This document shows positions 9,840 through 20,734 of a stretch of 64,000 nt of DNA, piece by piece. Positions within the stretch are counted from its first letter, which is position 1. The number at the start of each line of letters is the position of its first letter. The translations under genes were made by a program, and so were the position numbers. The notes beneath the pieces are model-generated. The model saw only the letters and a program-made list of their open reading frames with translations. It was not told the origin of the DNA and did no database searches. Source of the stretch: Bostrychus sinensis (Eukaryota > Chordata > Actinopteri > Gobiiformes > Eleotridae); NCBI GenBank assembly GCA_020698575.1, contig CM036251.1, forward strand, positions 15,168,288 to 15,232,287. Reading direction: 5' to 3'.

Positions 9840-12800
9840 TTGCCGGTGGCCATCTTAATAACAGGGAGAGTTACATTTGAACATATTGCAACTACTAAAG
9901 ACAAAGACGGAAGATTTGTGATGGTAAAGGGGAAGGTGGATGGCGAGTTGTTTACCTTCTACAATGTATATATTCCTCCTGGTGCCAAACCAGACTCTTA
10001 TGTACAAATATTAGAAAAAGTAGTGATGGAGGCACAAGGAGTTCTGGTGTGCGGAGGTGACTTTAACATTACTCTGAAACCACACATGGATTCAACTGGA
10101 AATAGAACTTATCAACCACAAAAAATAACAAAGAAAATAAATCTCATGTTAACAGAGGTGGGTCTAGTGGATATCTGGAGGCATTTGAACCCAGTAAACA
10201 GAGACTATACGTTTTATTCATCTCCGCATTCATCTTATTCAAGAATCGACTATTTTTTTACCTTTAGTACAGACATTAATAGAATACAGGGGTGTCATAT
10301 TGGAGTAATGGATATATCTGACCACTGCCCTTTATATCTATCTATAACGATGGTCCAGAGGAGAAAACTGACCCATTGGAAATTGAACACCAGTATACTT
10401 AATAAACATACGTGTGATCAGCTGTCTAAAGAAATGACTGACTATTTACAAATCAATGATAATGAGGAAACAACTCCACCTATACTTTGGGACGCCTGTA
10501 AGGCAGTAATGAGGGGAAGAGTAATTGCGATAACTTCTTATCTTAAAAAGCAAAGGACTGAAAGACTTAAAACACTTCAGTCAGAATTGTTAACACTAGA
10601 AACTAAACACAAGGGCACCCTGGACAACCAAACAAAATTAGAAATTAAGAAAAAAAGGAACCAGATAGAAGAGTTATATAATCAAGAAATTCAAAGGAAA
10701 CTATTATTTACTAAACAAAACTATTATGAAGGCGGAACTAAACATATGAAACAATTGGCCTATAGACTAAGAAAACAACAGACAGATAATACAATCTGCA
10801 AGATACGGGACTCCAAAACTAAAGTAATGTGCTATCAATTAAATGAAATTAAAGATTGCTTCAAAAATTATTATGAGAAATTATATTCACAGCCTCATGT
10901 AGAGGGTATTCAAAAAATGGAGAAAGTACTTAGCTCATTAAATTTACCAACTCTTACAGCAGATGAAAACAAAGTTCTAACTGCACAAATAACTAAGGAA
11001 GAAATTCACTCTGCTATAAAAAGGCTTAAAACCAACAAGGCTCCCGGCCCTGATGGGTTCAGTGCAGAGTGGTACAAGAAATTGAAGGAGCAAGTAACAC
11101 CAGTTCTCTTAAAAACATTTAACTGGGTGCTTTCTAATGGGGAGACCCCTCTTTCATGGAAAGAGGCAGTAATCTCGGTTATACCTAAAGATGGAAAAGA
11201 CAGGTCAGAATGTACAAACTATAGACCAATAAGTGTCCTAAACCTAGACTATAAGTTATTTACATCAATATTAGCCAAGAGAATAGACAAAATCTTACCA
11301 AGAGTAATCAATTTAGATCAAACTGGATTTGTGAAGTCTCGCCAAACTCATGATAATGTTAGAAAATCCCTGCAGATTATTAGACACATCAATCTAAATA
11401 AATTACAAGCTGTTGTATTGAGTTTGGATGCTGAAAAAGCCTTCGACTCTGTGAGATGGGAATTTTTATTTAGAGTTATGGAAAAATTTGGTTTTGACGA
11501 CTTGATTATTAAGACATTAAAGGCCTTGTATAATAAACCGACAGCCAGATTGAAAATTAATGGAGAACTCTCTGAATCCTTTGAACTTGAAAGATCCACA
11601 AGACAAGGCTGTTCCCTAAGCCCACTTTTGTTTGCGATTTTTATAGAACCGCTGGCCCAGTGGATTAGACAGAATGATAATATAAAAGGCATTAAGATGG
11701 CAACAGGTGAACAAAAATTGGCCTTATTCGCAGACGATGTTCTGGTTTATTTATCAAAGCCTACAGAGTCACTACCAGTACTGTTCTCGGTCTTAAGAGA
11801 GTATGGGTCATATTCAGGGTATAAACTAAATGAGCAGAAAACACAAGTTCTTAGTATTCATTATTGTCCCCCTCAGCATTTACGACGTGACTTTAAGTTT
11901 GATTGGGATAATAAATCTTTGAAATATTTGGGCATATATATACCAACAGACTTATCCACTTTAGAAGAACTTAATTATGGTCCTTTGAAAAAAGAAATTA
12001 CCGCAGATATTCATAGATGGAATTTAATACCCTGTTTAAGTATTACATCAAGGGTGGAAATTATAAAAATGAATATACTCCCGAGAATGTTGCATTTATT
12101 CCAGACAGTCCCTATTGGTAAACCGGACCAATATTTTGCGCAATGGGAAAAAATTATATCCAGGTTCATATGGGCAGGCAAAAAACCAAGAGTTAAATAT
12201 AAGACACTGCAGCTCTCTAAAGAGAATGGAGGTCTAGCCCTTCCATGCCTTCAGGATTACTATAGAGCGACTCAAATAAGACCATTAGTGGGCTGGTGTA
12301 AACCCAGCTATAACTCAAAATGGAAAGAGATAGACTGCCTCCTAGGGGGGAAACTCCCGGTTAATATGTTGATTGGTGACGCTTCATTGATCTGCTTGCT
12401 GACAGATCCTAATAATCCTTGGGTAAAAAGTTCTATAAAGACATGGGGGGAAATACTTAGAAAGTATCAACTGAAAGAAAAGGCTGAATACTTTAAGTGG
12501 TTCTCTTATGATCCAGCATTTCCTCCTAGTCAAAATGATTCGACATTTAAAGAGTGGTGTAATAAAGGTCTTACCACCTACTGTACCTTATTTAAGGAAG
12601 GGACATTGATGAGCTTCCAGGACCTTAAAGACAAGTTTGGCTTGTCGAACCAAGATCATTTTAGATATTTCCAAATTAGAGACTTTGTCACCAAAAAATT
12701 TAAACAACAACCAAATTTTGTAAAGGGAGAAATCCTTGATATTTTTCAAAGCGCTTATAAAGATGCTCCCTACCAAAAAATTATCTCCAAGTTATATTTG

Positions 12801-13424
12801 AGTATTCAGAATCTGAAGGCCCATGATGCATTACATATAAAAGCAAGATGGGAAGCAGAGGGTAACTTAACGCTTACAAAGGAGGAGTGGGACAGAATAT
12901 GTAAACAGCAGTGGACTGTAACAAGCGCCCCCTCCTGGAGAGAGTTTAGTTGGAAGAATGTAACTCGATATTTTAGAACACCAGCCCAAAAGTGTAGATA
13001 TTCTCATCAGACCGACTGCTGGAGACTGTGTGGTCAAACATTAGCAAACCATTTTCACATCTTTTGGTGCTGTACCTCTGTGGCTCCATTTTGGAAAGAA
13101 GTTCATAAGGTCCTGGAAGCAGTATTTAAGAGGAAAATACATTTCCAGTTCAATATAATGTATCTGGGGGATCTGGCAGATCTTCATCTCTTAAAAGCTG
13201 ATAAATATTTGATGAGAGTACTGTTAGTCGCATCCAAAAAGGCCATAACTCGAGACTGGCTCAAGACAGAAACCCCTACTATCAATGAATGGATTGACTT
13301 GGTGTACAATATTTTTACAATGGAAAGATTAACTTTTAAGCTGAGATCACAGATGGATGACTTTGAGGAATATTGGTCAAAATGGTTGACTTATATTTCA
13401 GATGTAAGGCCAGACTTTGTATAA
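9840..13424 (+). CDS. L1 ORF2 protein, lacking the endonuclease N-terminus
   Basis: Open frame of 1194 codons, with the first in-frame ATG at 9921. It begins in the middle of the apurinic-type endonuclease: CGGDFN (about residue 70), RIDYFF and SDHCP are present, but the roughly 70 residues that should precede them, with the first catalytic Asn and Glu, are not. The reverse transcriptase follows, with NKAPGPDGF, SLDAEKAFD, RQGCSLSPLLF and the catalytic FADD (near 11730). A Cys-rich C-terminal segment with WRLCGQ and HFHIFWCC ends the protein. Nothing else breaks the frame, so the defect looks like one internal deletion between ORF1 and the endonuclease core. Such a protein might still reverse transcribe but should not nick target DNA. 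Confidence 0.88.
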   Translation: MPVAILITGRVTFEHIATTKDKDGRFVMVKGKVDGELFTFYNVYIPPGAKPDSYVQILEKVVMEAQGVLVCGGDFNITLKPHMDSTGNRTYQPQKITKKINLMLTEVGLVDIWRHLNPVNRDYTFYSSPHSSYSRIDYFFTFSTDINRIQGCHIGVMDISDHCPLYLSITMVQRRKLTHWKLNTSILNKHTCDQLSKEMTDYLQINDNEETTPPILWDACKAVMRGRVIAITSYLKKQRTERLKTLQSELLTLETKHKGTLDNQTKLEIKKKRNQIEELYNQEIQRKLLFTKQNYYEGGTKHMKQLAYRLRKQQTDNTICKIRDSKTKVMCYQLNEIKDCFKNYYEKLYSQPHVEGIQKMEKVLSSLNLPTLTADENKVLTAQITKEEIHSAIKRLKTNKAPGPDGFSAEWYKKLKEQVTPVLLKTFNWVLSNGETPLSWKEAVISVIPKDGKDRSECTNYRPISVLNLDYKLFTSILAKRIDKILPRVINLDQTGFVKSRQTHDNVRKSLQIIRHINLNKLQAVVLSLDAEKAFDSVRWEFLFRVMEKFGFDDLIIKTLKALYNKPTARLKINGELSESFELERSTRQGCSLSPLLFAIFIEPLAQWIRQNDNIKGIKMATGEQKLALFADDVLVYLSKPTESLPVLFSVLREYGSYSGYKLNEQKTQVLSIHYCPPQHLRRDFKFDWDNKSLKYLGIYIPTDLSTLEELNYGPLKKEITADIHRWNLIPCLSITSRVEIIKMNILPRMLHLFQTVPIGKPDQYFAQWEKIISRFIWAGKKPRVKYKTLQLSKENGGLALPCLQDYYRATQIRPLVGWCKPSYNSKWKEIDCLLGGKLPVNMLIGDASLICLLTDPNNPWVKSSIKTWGEILRKYQLKEKAEYFKWFSYDPAFPPSQNDSTFKEWCNKGLTTYCTLFKEGTLMSFQDLKDKFGLSNQDHFRYFQIRDFVTKKFKQQPNFVKGEILDIFQSAYKDAPYQKIISKLYLSIQNLKAHDALHIKARWEAEGNLTLTKEEWDRICKQQWTVTSAPSWREFSWKNVTRYFRTPAQKCRYSHQTDCWRLCGQTLANHFHIFWCCTSVAPFWKEVHKVLEAVFKRKIHFQFNIMYLGDLADLHLLKADKYLMRVLLVASKKAITRDWLKTETPTINEWIDLVYNIFTMERLTFKLRSQMDDFEEYWSKWLTYISDVRPDFV

Positions 13425-13639
13425 TAATCCATATCTTTAATGTTGGTTATGTTTTCCCCACTGAGTATTTTTTCTTTATGTTCGTGTTATGTCATGTTAC
13501 GTGTTTATTGTATATGACAAAAAACCTAATAAAATATGAATGACAAAAAAAAAAAAAAAACATCTCTCGTAGCAGAAACGTAAGCCATCTTTGATTTGAG
13601 CCACTCTCTGAGTCTGGAGGATAGTTTGCACACACTTCA

Positions 13640-14030
13640 TTAGAGGGGCAAAGTAACTAAATACTTTTACTCAAGGAAGCAAAAAAAAAAAGTACATTAC
13701 ACAATGACAGTATGCACTTTGAGTAAAGTTCAAACATTCTAAAACACACTTTTACTTTTGCTTGAGTAAATTTTATTGTACAAGACTTTTACTCATGTAC
13801 ATGTTTTTAATCTCTAAATGAGTAAAAGTGGGTAGTAATAGAAGTTGTTGTAGGAGTTTATAGTAGTTTTAGTAATAGTAGTAGCACTAAAAGTAGCAGT
13901 AATAGTGGTGGTAGCAGCAGCTTACGGTGGTAGTAAAAGTAAGTACTTTTATATATACCAAAGTAATTGAATTTTAACTTGACAATGCATTAACTTGAGT
14001 ACAGATTTTGAGTACTTCTTCCACCTCTGG
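13640..14030. mobile_element. MITE with TAG-triplet core (left arm)
   Basis: Starts near aaagtaactaaatacttttactcaagg, carries an interior (agt)n stretch at 13855-13925, and ends ttgagtacttcttccacctctg. It lies just upstream of left plcz1 exon 4. The mirror copy is at about 43960-44345. Confidence 0.65.
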
Positions 14031-15059
14031 TCTTCATTCAGGATGATATTTGTCATAATTTTGATTCAGGTTTTGTCCTTTCTCTAGGTGTCTGCCTATC
14101 CCGTCATCCTGTCGCTGGAAAACCACTGCTGTAAGGAGCAGCAGGAAGTCATGGCCCACCACTTAGTGTCCATCCTGGGGGACAAGCTGCTGAGTGCTCC
14201 CCTGGATCAGCCCACCACCGGAGAACTACCCAGCCCTAACGTAAGTCCCCAAACCCAGAGGTGGAAAGTAATTAGATACTTATATATATATGCCATGTTG
14301 TGGAACCAAAATAAGCCTGCATAGAGCATTTTACAAACCCTAAAGTGTAAGCTGACACAGACGGCTTAGCACCAAATGTTTCCTCTTGACTCCAAACTTC
14401 CCAAATCTTTACTGAACTCATGTATCACTTTCATTCAGCTTCCCAACTAAGCAGTTGCCTAATTGGAAAAACGGAAACCAAATGAGATGCTGTTACACCA
14501 TAGTCTGTCTGGGCAGGGGTTCACTAATGCATCACCACCACAGGAAGGATGACAGGATAATTTTCCATTGTTATTCTAGGATTAGATGTGAGCTGTAGTT
14601 CATTAACAACTCATAACTGGAGACTATTTTTTACTGTCTCCTCTGAAATCTCCTAATATTATAAATTACATCAACACGAGCGTAGCCTCTACCCAGGATC
14701 GCTGGACTGTATCATTTTGTGGGAACAGAGGAGCACCCGTGGAGGCCCAAAGATGTATAATTTTCATGAGGCATAGACTGTTAAGGCCTGGTAAATGTTG
14801 GCAGAGCTGTAATTATTTTATGCATAATTTGGCTGTGTATACAGTGAAGTGTGACATTAGCAGTAACTTGTTGTCTTGTAGTTAACCAAAGAGCCGCCTT
14901 CTACAGCCAGATGGAAATATTTGTAGCATACACTGTAGCTGTGGTATAAAAAGACTATTGATGTACAGGCTTTAAGTATGGCTACCAAATAACTTCCATT
15001 AACCATACCACATGTATGCATAGGTGAATAGGTGACTCTAATAAATTAATAAATGTTCT

Positions 15060-15190
15060 GAATTAGCTCCATCAGTGAATTCAAATATGGCAGGGTTTTC
15101 CACCAGATGCCCTTCTTGACGCACATAGCCACATGTTGTTATTTTTGATCCTGTTGACCTCAAATAAACCTGGGCGGCATTTGAAAGACA
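15060..15190 (-). mobile_element. SINE/RTE-tail remnant, left arm
   Basis: On the minus strand it reads aagaagggcatctggtgg and ctgccatatt, the tail shared by many fish tRNA-derived SINEs and RTE LINEs. The fuller mirror copy at about 40270-40430 keeps a tRNA-like head. Confidence 0.5.
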
Positions 15191-15440
15191 TCTTCTGGTT
15201 CTCAGAGTCACTTTTTGACAAAGAGCACGCAGCAGGTACCTTCTGATTTACGAGGTCTAATTAGCTGAAGTTAACCCCAAAAAAATCCTGCATGTCAGCA
15301 CCAAAACAAAAATATTCACATGTTTGAATAATTTCACTCTGTGTGCTGCATATATACTGCATATATGCACTTCACTTTTTGAAATGAACCACTGAAATAA
15401 TTCCCCTTTTCCACAATATTTCTATATATGGTAACACTAG

Positions 15441-15624
15441 GACCTGAAGTATAAGATCCTCATCAAGAATAAGAAGCTGAAGCAGCGGCGAGACAGTGAG
15501 GAAGCCAAAGAGACAGATGAGGTTAGTAATGAGGAGGAGGAGCCAGGGACAGGAGGACAAAAACCTCAGGCCAAAAGTCAGCTTCTGGTGGCTGAGTATG
15601 GACCAGAAAAAACTCAAAATAAAA
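15441..15624 (+). pseudogene. plcz1: plcz1 left exon 5 (X-Y linker) with net frameshift
   Basis: The exon opens in frame (DLKYKILIKNKKLKQ) and encodes a short acidic segment (SNEEEEPG). The right copy is 234 nt with phase 0 at both ends. This one is 184 nt, so the donor at 15625 falls at phase 1. The right copy's basic end, VQKRPKKK, aligns with MDQKKLKIK in the +1 frame here, showing that the frame changed inside the acidic tract. Splicing to exon 6 then gives TGA at 15789-15791, which would remove the Y and C2 domains. Confidence 0.78.
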
Positions 15625-17584
15625 GTAAGCCAGATTACAGAGCAGTGTAGTCGAGGAACCCCTGAGTTTGATGCACTTTTAACTGATCATAGAGCAAAGA
15701 TAGTGAGGATTTAGTCACTGAGATGTAAAAATGTAGATGAAAATGATCTTTGTTTTCTTTTTAATGACTAGAAAAAGGGGGAAGTGGCTGAGGCCCTGTC
15801 TGATCTGGTGGTATACACCAGGCCAGTCAAGTTCATCAGCTTCAGTCACTCCAGAGACAACCAGAACTTCTCTGAAAATACATCTTTGTCTGAGACGGAA
15901 GGCAGGAAGCTAGTAAAAACCTCAGGTACACTGTAACACAATAAGCTTAGTGGACTGGAAAGAAATGCTGAGATAAAAATTGGTGTCATTGTGGTTTAAA
16001 AAAAAAAATTAAAATGGCATATAGGTAATCCAAGGCAAGTAAAAATATTCTAATGGACCTATTGCAGTGCACTGGAAATTGAAGCAGCTTCCATCACAGA
16101 ACTACACAGAGCACTGTTTCCCAAACTGTGGTACAGGCGCCCCTGATATTGGTGGAACTTGGTGTAGTCTTTATTTGTCTTTTTAATTCAACTATTTAAA
16201 AAAGAGAAAGATATAAGAGCATGGCATAAAATATAGGAGAGAAAATACTCCCGTTTGTACATAAAGTTTGGGATTTTAGACGTTTAAGCTCGGCTGAAGG
16301 GCAGTTTTCTGAATCACGTTATTATTAAAAGCAGATTAATGATTGTGTCGGGGTGTCATCAAGTGTTGCTGCTCTCTTGTTCTCAGGTGCAGACTTTGTT
16401 TGCTATAATCAGAGGTTTATCAGCAGGACCTACCCAGCAGCCACCAGGACGACCTCCTCCAACTACAACCCACAGATGTTTTGGAACGTGGGCTCGCAGC
16501 TCGGTACGTTTAGGGACCCTAATTTAAAACACATTTACACTCAGGTCTATTTGAAAGTCGTCAAAATGTAGTACAGAAAAGGTACATGCAATGTAAGTTT
16601 GTTATACATTAAAATGAATAGCAAGATCCAATGTTATCTGAGTTTAGGTTTGTCCCAGAGCAAGGCCATAACACTTTTCTACTAGCGACCTTATAAAACA
16701 CATTTTATTCTCTAAATGCTGACATGTACACTTGTTGTGTACCTGAAAGACAATAAAGTCTTAGTCTATTGGCCAGACATGTTACATACGTGCGCAAAGG
16801 GTTACGTAGTGAGTACATGAAATCAGATGTCAGTTTGAATAAATCTTTATACTGTGAATAAGCCGTGATCTTTGAGCCCTAATGTGTCTGACACGCTGCT
16901 GGTGCACACTGCTGTTTTTACACATCTTCTTCTCACACCGAGCTCTGAGTCACAGCCCTGCACATCACTGAACTCACTGCTACATGCTCCAGCCAGCCGC
17001 AGTGCACAGGGTCAATGGCACTTTTCAAATCTGCAAGAGACTGACAAAGCATTATCTTCAGAAAGATTCACTCATTGTACAGTTGGTGATAATAACATAC
17101 ATTTGTTTTTTGATTTTTTGCAGTGGCCCTTAATTTCCAGACTCAGGACTTGGCTATGGACCTAAATGATGGCCGTTTCCAGGACAATGGAGGTTGTGGA
17201 TACATCTTGAAGCCGGACGTGCTCATGTCCAGCAGATGCTTTGATCCAGGATGGGGCGGCCATAACGTCCAGCCCACAAAGCTGCTTCTGAAGGTAAAAC
17301 ACTGAAAGAAAGGCCTCAGGAGGGTTATATGAATTAAGTAAGTCACAGTCCACAGTCTGTGTGTGTTTGATGTAATGGCACATGACATTTGTAACTGTGG
17401 AAGAGTATAGTGCAGGGCTTTTTGAAGCATGGCTTTAGGAGAGAGAAAGAGACTGTAATTTTGGGCCGGACACAGTTAAGCTCCATCAGTGATGAGCAGG
17501 GCATGTTGTGATAAGTACATGCAGGTTTGTCTTTGATCGGAGCTCAGTGTGAGAGGACTGCACATGAGCTGAGGCAGAAGAAGT

Positions 17585-17760
17585 ACTCCACATCTGCACT
17601 TAAATAAAAGTACTGTTACTCAAGTAGAAGTAGCTGCAAGTCTTTTTGAAAGACCCCTTTATGCAAATGGCACAGAAAACACTACTACTATTACTAGTAC
17701 TACAATTATTTTACTATTACTCTTACTATTGCTACTGTTTTAGAAAAATCTAGTTGCCTA
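17585..17760. mobile_element. MITE fragment with TAC triplets (left arm only)
   Basis: Reads gaagtactccacatctgcac, then ctcaagtagaagtag, with an actactactattac core. The right arm lacks about 370 bp here, either a right-arm deletion or a left-arm insertion. Confidence 0.5.
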
Positions 17761-18139
17761 TTTGTGTAGACGAGGATAATAACAGTCTTTGCTTTTCTCA
17801 GTTGTTTGCCTTCCTCTTGTCTCGTCCTCTCTGCTTCCTCTGTTAAAACCACCACTCTCTTTGACTCCCCTGCCTCCTTCTACATCTGACAGGTGATGAG
17901 TGGATCTAACTTTCCTGTGCCTAAGAGTAGATGGCATCGGGGTCGCTTTGTCCAAGTGCAGATCCACGGAGTGGCGTGTGACAACTGTGAAAAGGAAACA
18001 CACTCTGTCAAAAACAGCTGTAAGTACCACAAAGTGACAACATACTGTAGATTCATACAGGTCTGTTGTGTTTGAGACCAAAGATTGTTAAATTCAGACT
18101 TACTCTTGTTAAATGTATTTGTTACAGACCACTAATAAA

Positions 18140-18545
18140 AATCTTCACTCAAGTAAAAGTACTGTTACTTCAAAATATTACTCGAGTAGAAGTGAAAGTA
18201 CTCAAGAAAGTAAAAAAGTATTGAGTGTTTATTTAAGAACGCAGAAAGTCCTTACTGCTACAGTGACTATGTCTCATACTGGATTATAGTATCACTGCTG
18301 CTATTACTATTACCTCCAATGCTACTGCAAATACTACTACTATTATTACAACAACCACAGCTACTTTTAATATTATTACTGCTACTACTATTACTGCCCG
18401 CTGTGCCATCATTGTCAAAAATTCTTTTACTCATTTAGACATGATAAAAAATTACTTGAGTAAAAGTAACAATTTTCTAGGAATGTACTGAAGTAAAGTT
18501 ATCTACTCAGAAATTATATTTAAAATATGTCCTTAGCTAAATTGA
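18140..18545. mobile_element. MITE with TAC-triplet core (left arm, with mirror copy)
   Basis: Bounded by aaaatcttcactcaagtaaaagtactg and gtactgaagtaaagttatctactc, with an interior rich in ctactatt triplets. The mirror is at about 35060-35430, so it predates the duplication. Confidence 0.6.
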
Positions 18546-18571
18546 TTTCCACTTTGGGTGATTGTTGGTAC

Positions 18572-18592
18572 ATAGGGTTAGGGTTAGGGTTA
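18572..18592 (+). repeat. Interstitial telomeric tract, three units
   Basis: Short run of vertebrate telomere repeats, tagggt three times then tag, inside a plcz1 intron. The mirror tract at about 34972-34996 has four units. Confidence 0.8.
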
Positions 18593-19383
18593 GTTACAGT
18601 AAATAGGGCTTTTTAAAGTAGGAGTTGATTTGTCAAATTGTATCACACTAATTCTTACGTATACTCCTCACTTATGTTACACATAAAGTATATTTTCAAC
18701 TGATGCTTTATTTAGATGTTCTGAAAATAACTGCGTTGCCTTTTGGGTGAAACATGAATTTGTTTAAGTGGAACTTAAAAAAGTAAACTCAAACAGATCA
18801 GTGAAGTATTCTGCGTGCTGTGAGGAGACAAGAGGGAGGAGGAGAACCTCATCATCTTTCTGTACTTTCTGTTTACATTTATAGGATAAATAGTAATTAG
18901 CACAGTGGTAATGAGTCTGGACGCATTATGTTGTGTTTTTATTTTTTTTAGTCCTGAGTCCATCCTGGGATGAAACCATGAACTTCACCATCACCATCCC
19001 GGAGCTGGCTCTGATCCGCATCTGTGTGCGGGACCGGACTGGGCTGTTCCCCACTGATTGTGTGGCCCAGTACACTCTGCCCCTCCTCAGCCTGAAGCAA
19101 GGTGAGCCCCTGAGGTGCTGGAGGACGGGGGGTGGGGGGGTGTTGTTGTATTACATGCATGTGGCCTGTCAGCAGTATTTATGTACATGTATCATGTTTG
19201 CATATTACTGTACTAGCCACAGTAATAACTGATGACTCCTTCTGCTGGTCCTGCAGGCTACCGCTGGCTTCGTCTCTGTCCCCGCGAAGGATCCTGCTTC
19301 GATTTTGCTTTACTTTATGTTTTTGTGTCGCTTTCCTAAAACAGCTTTTTCACTGACACATATATGGAAAACATTTTCACACT

Positions 19384-19389
19384 AATAAA
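19384..19389 (+). terminator. plcz1: Poly(A) signal of left plcz1
   Basis: AATAAA 45 nt after the TAA stop of the last exon, in actaataaatatc. The same sequence is kept in the right copy at 34179-34184. Confidence 0.7.
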
Positions 19390-20734
19390 TATCTTTTTCT
19401 GGGCATAAAGTACATGTGTTTATTTTTCCTGTCTGTACTGCTCTGTATAGAAAGTAGCCGACCAAGTCATATTCAGCTTTAGAATAGAAAACCACTAGAG
19501 TGTACTGTAAATATTAATCTTTAGTCAAAAAATGAATGTGGTACAAAAAAAAAAAAAAATTTACTTGCTGGTGTGGTAAGAAGAGTCAAAACACAGATGA
19601 TTGGCTTCATAAAGAATAAATATGCATTTGCAGATTTTATAGCTTGGTGACAATGAGGCATGTACACATATATATTAAACAAAGTAAAGACTATAAAGAG
19701 ATATGTTGTAAATATAACATTTACAGAGGAATACATGTATTGAAACTAATCCATAGAGCCCAGTAGTGACACTGTTTATTACTAAACCTGATGATAGAAG
19801 GCCTCAAATAACATAAAACACATATTACACAATAGTCCATGCCTTCATTTAAATTTAAACCAATTTTGTGCACAATAAATGTTAAATGTGTAAACAATCT
19901 CCTCCAGTTTTAGTAAGGCTACTGAAAACTTCTTCAGCTGCCACTGAGTCAGTCTGTGGAAGGAGGTTAAATTGTATGTGATAACTGTATTAAATGGGTT
20001 CATTGTGCCCTCAGAGTTAAACTCAGTGTGAATGAACTTCTTTGGTGTGGTTGCGCCCCCTGCTGGTCATAGACCCACAGCGCAGCTCCCTGTAGTTAGA
20101 CCTCACAGTTGCCCAGTGGAAACCACTGTTCTTTGTTCAGCAAATCCTCTCCCAGTTTAATGCTTGTTGCACCCACAAATTTCTTCTTGCTCTTCACTGT
20201 GACCTCCAGAACCATCCCATAGACAACATCATTTGGGACATTGTTGTATTCGATCTGCAAAGACAATCATTTCCCATTCAGTATTTAGGTTATTGTGATT
20301 TTTATGGGTTACAAATACAGTTATTAATAAATGTTTAGACACAATGCCGTACCAGTTCATTGAATGTGGGGTTGTCATTGTTGCGGACCACCTTGGTTTT
20401 CCTCTTGGAGCGCAGTCTTGGATCCGGTCGTAGCCGTGTGACCACGTAGGTGTCAGGGTTTGAGCCATTGGAATATTTCTGTTAATGATAAACAGTATAA
20501 ATATATTTATTGTCTCAGCTTTATTTGAATAGAGTCCATGCAAATGTATAAGATATCTTATATACAAGAGGCAAACTCACAATGTTCTTCAGGTGTTTAA
20601 TCAACACAGAGAGCTTGCAGTCTTTATAACAAAGATTAAGTTGGATTTGTGGACGGGCCTCTGCAAAAGATTGAAACAGAACATCCTTATCCTCTCAGCT
20701 ATTATTAGGCCTGAGCCCCGAGGATGGCGTAGGG

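Larger units (their letters stand above)
8537..13555 (+). mobile_element. L1-clade LINE, left arm only, with target-site duplication
   Basis: Non-LTR retrotransposon inserted in the intron between left plcz1 exons 3 and 4, in the same orientation as the gene. It opens at ggggacttccggcatgac, encodes ORF1 (8655-9737) and most of ORF2 (9840-13424), and ends with an aataaa signal and a poly-A tail. The direct repeat aaaaacatctctcgt flanks it at 8522-8536 and 13556-13570 (its first bases merge with the tail). The mirror site in the right arm (about 44415-44435) is empty, so insertion followed the duplication. The 5' end looks close to full length, but the endonuclease N-terminus is missing, so this copy is probably not autonomous. 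Confidence 0.93.
4757..19339 (+). pseudogene. plcz1: Phospholipase C zeta, left copy, frameshifted
   Basis: Phosphoinositide phospholipase C, which cleaves PIP2 to IP3 and diacylglycerol. The exons are 4757-4952 (second EF-hand lobe), 6742-6943, 8265-8409 and 14088-14240 (X domain), 15441-15624 (X-Y linker), 15772-15925, 16387-16503 and 17124-17293 (Y domain), then 17893-18019, 18952-19101 and 19257-19339 (C2, stop TAA). All boundaries have AG/GT signals. Zeta is favoured over delta by ALSDLVVYT, SSNYNP and NFQTQDLAMDL and by pik3c2g as neighbour. X-domain residues SSSHN and CLEID are present. Exon 5 is 184 nt against 234 nt in the other copy, which puts exon 6 out of frame with TGA at 15789-15791. 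There is no start exon, and an L1 sits in the intron after exon 3. Family call about 0.9; pseudogene status is inferred. Confidence 0.85.

Noticed and set aside
15496..15714. 72-codon open frame as a separate small gene
   Set aside because: It is the +1 frame of plcz1 exon 5 running into the intron. It is informative only because it aligns with the right copy's frame at the donor.
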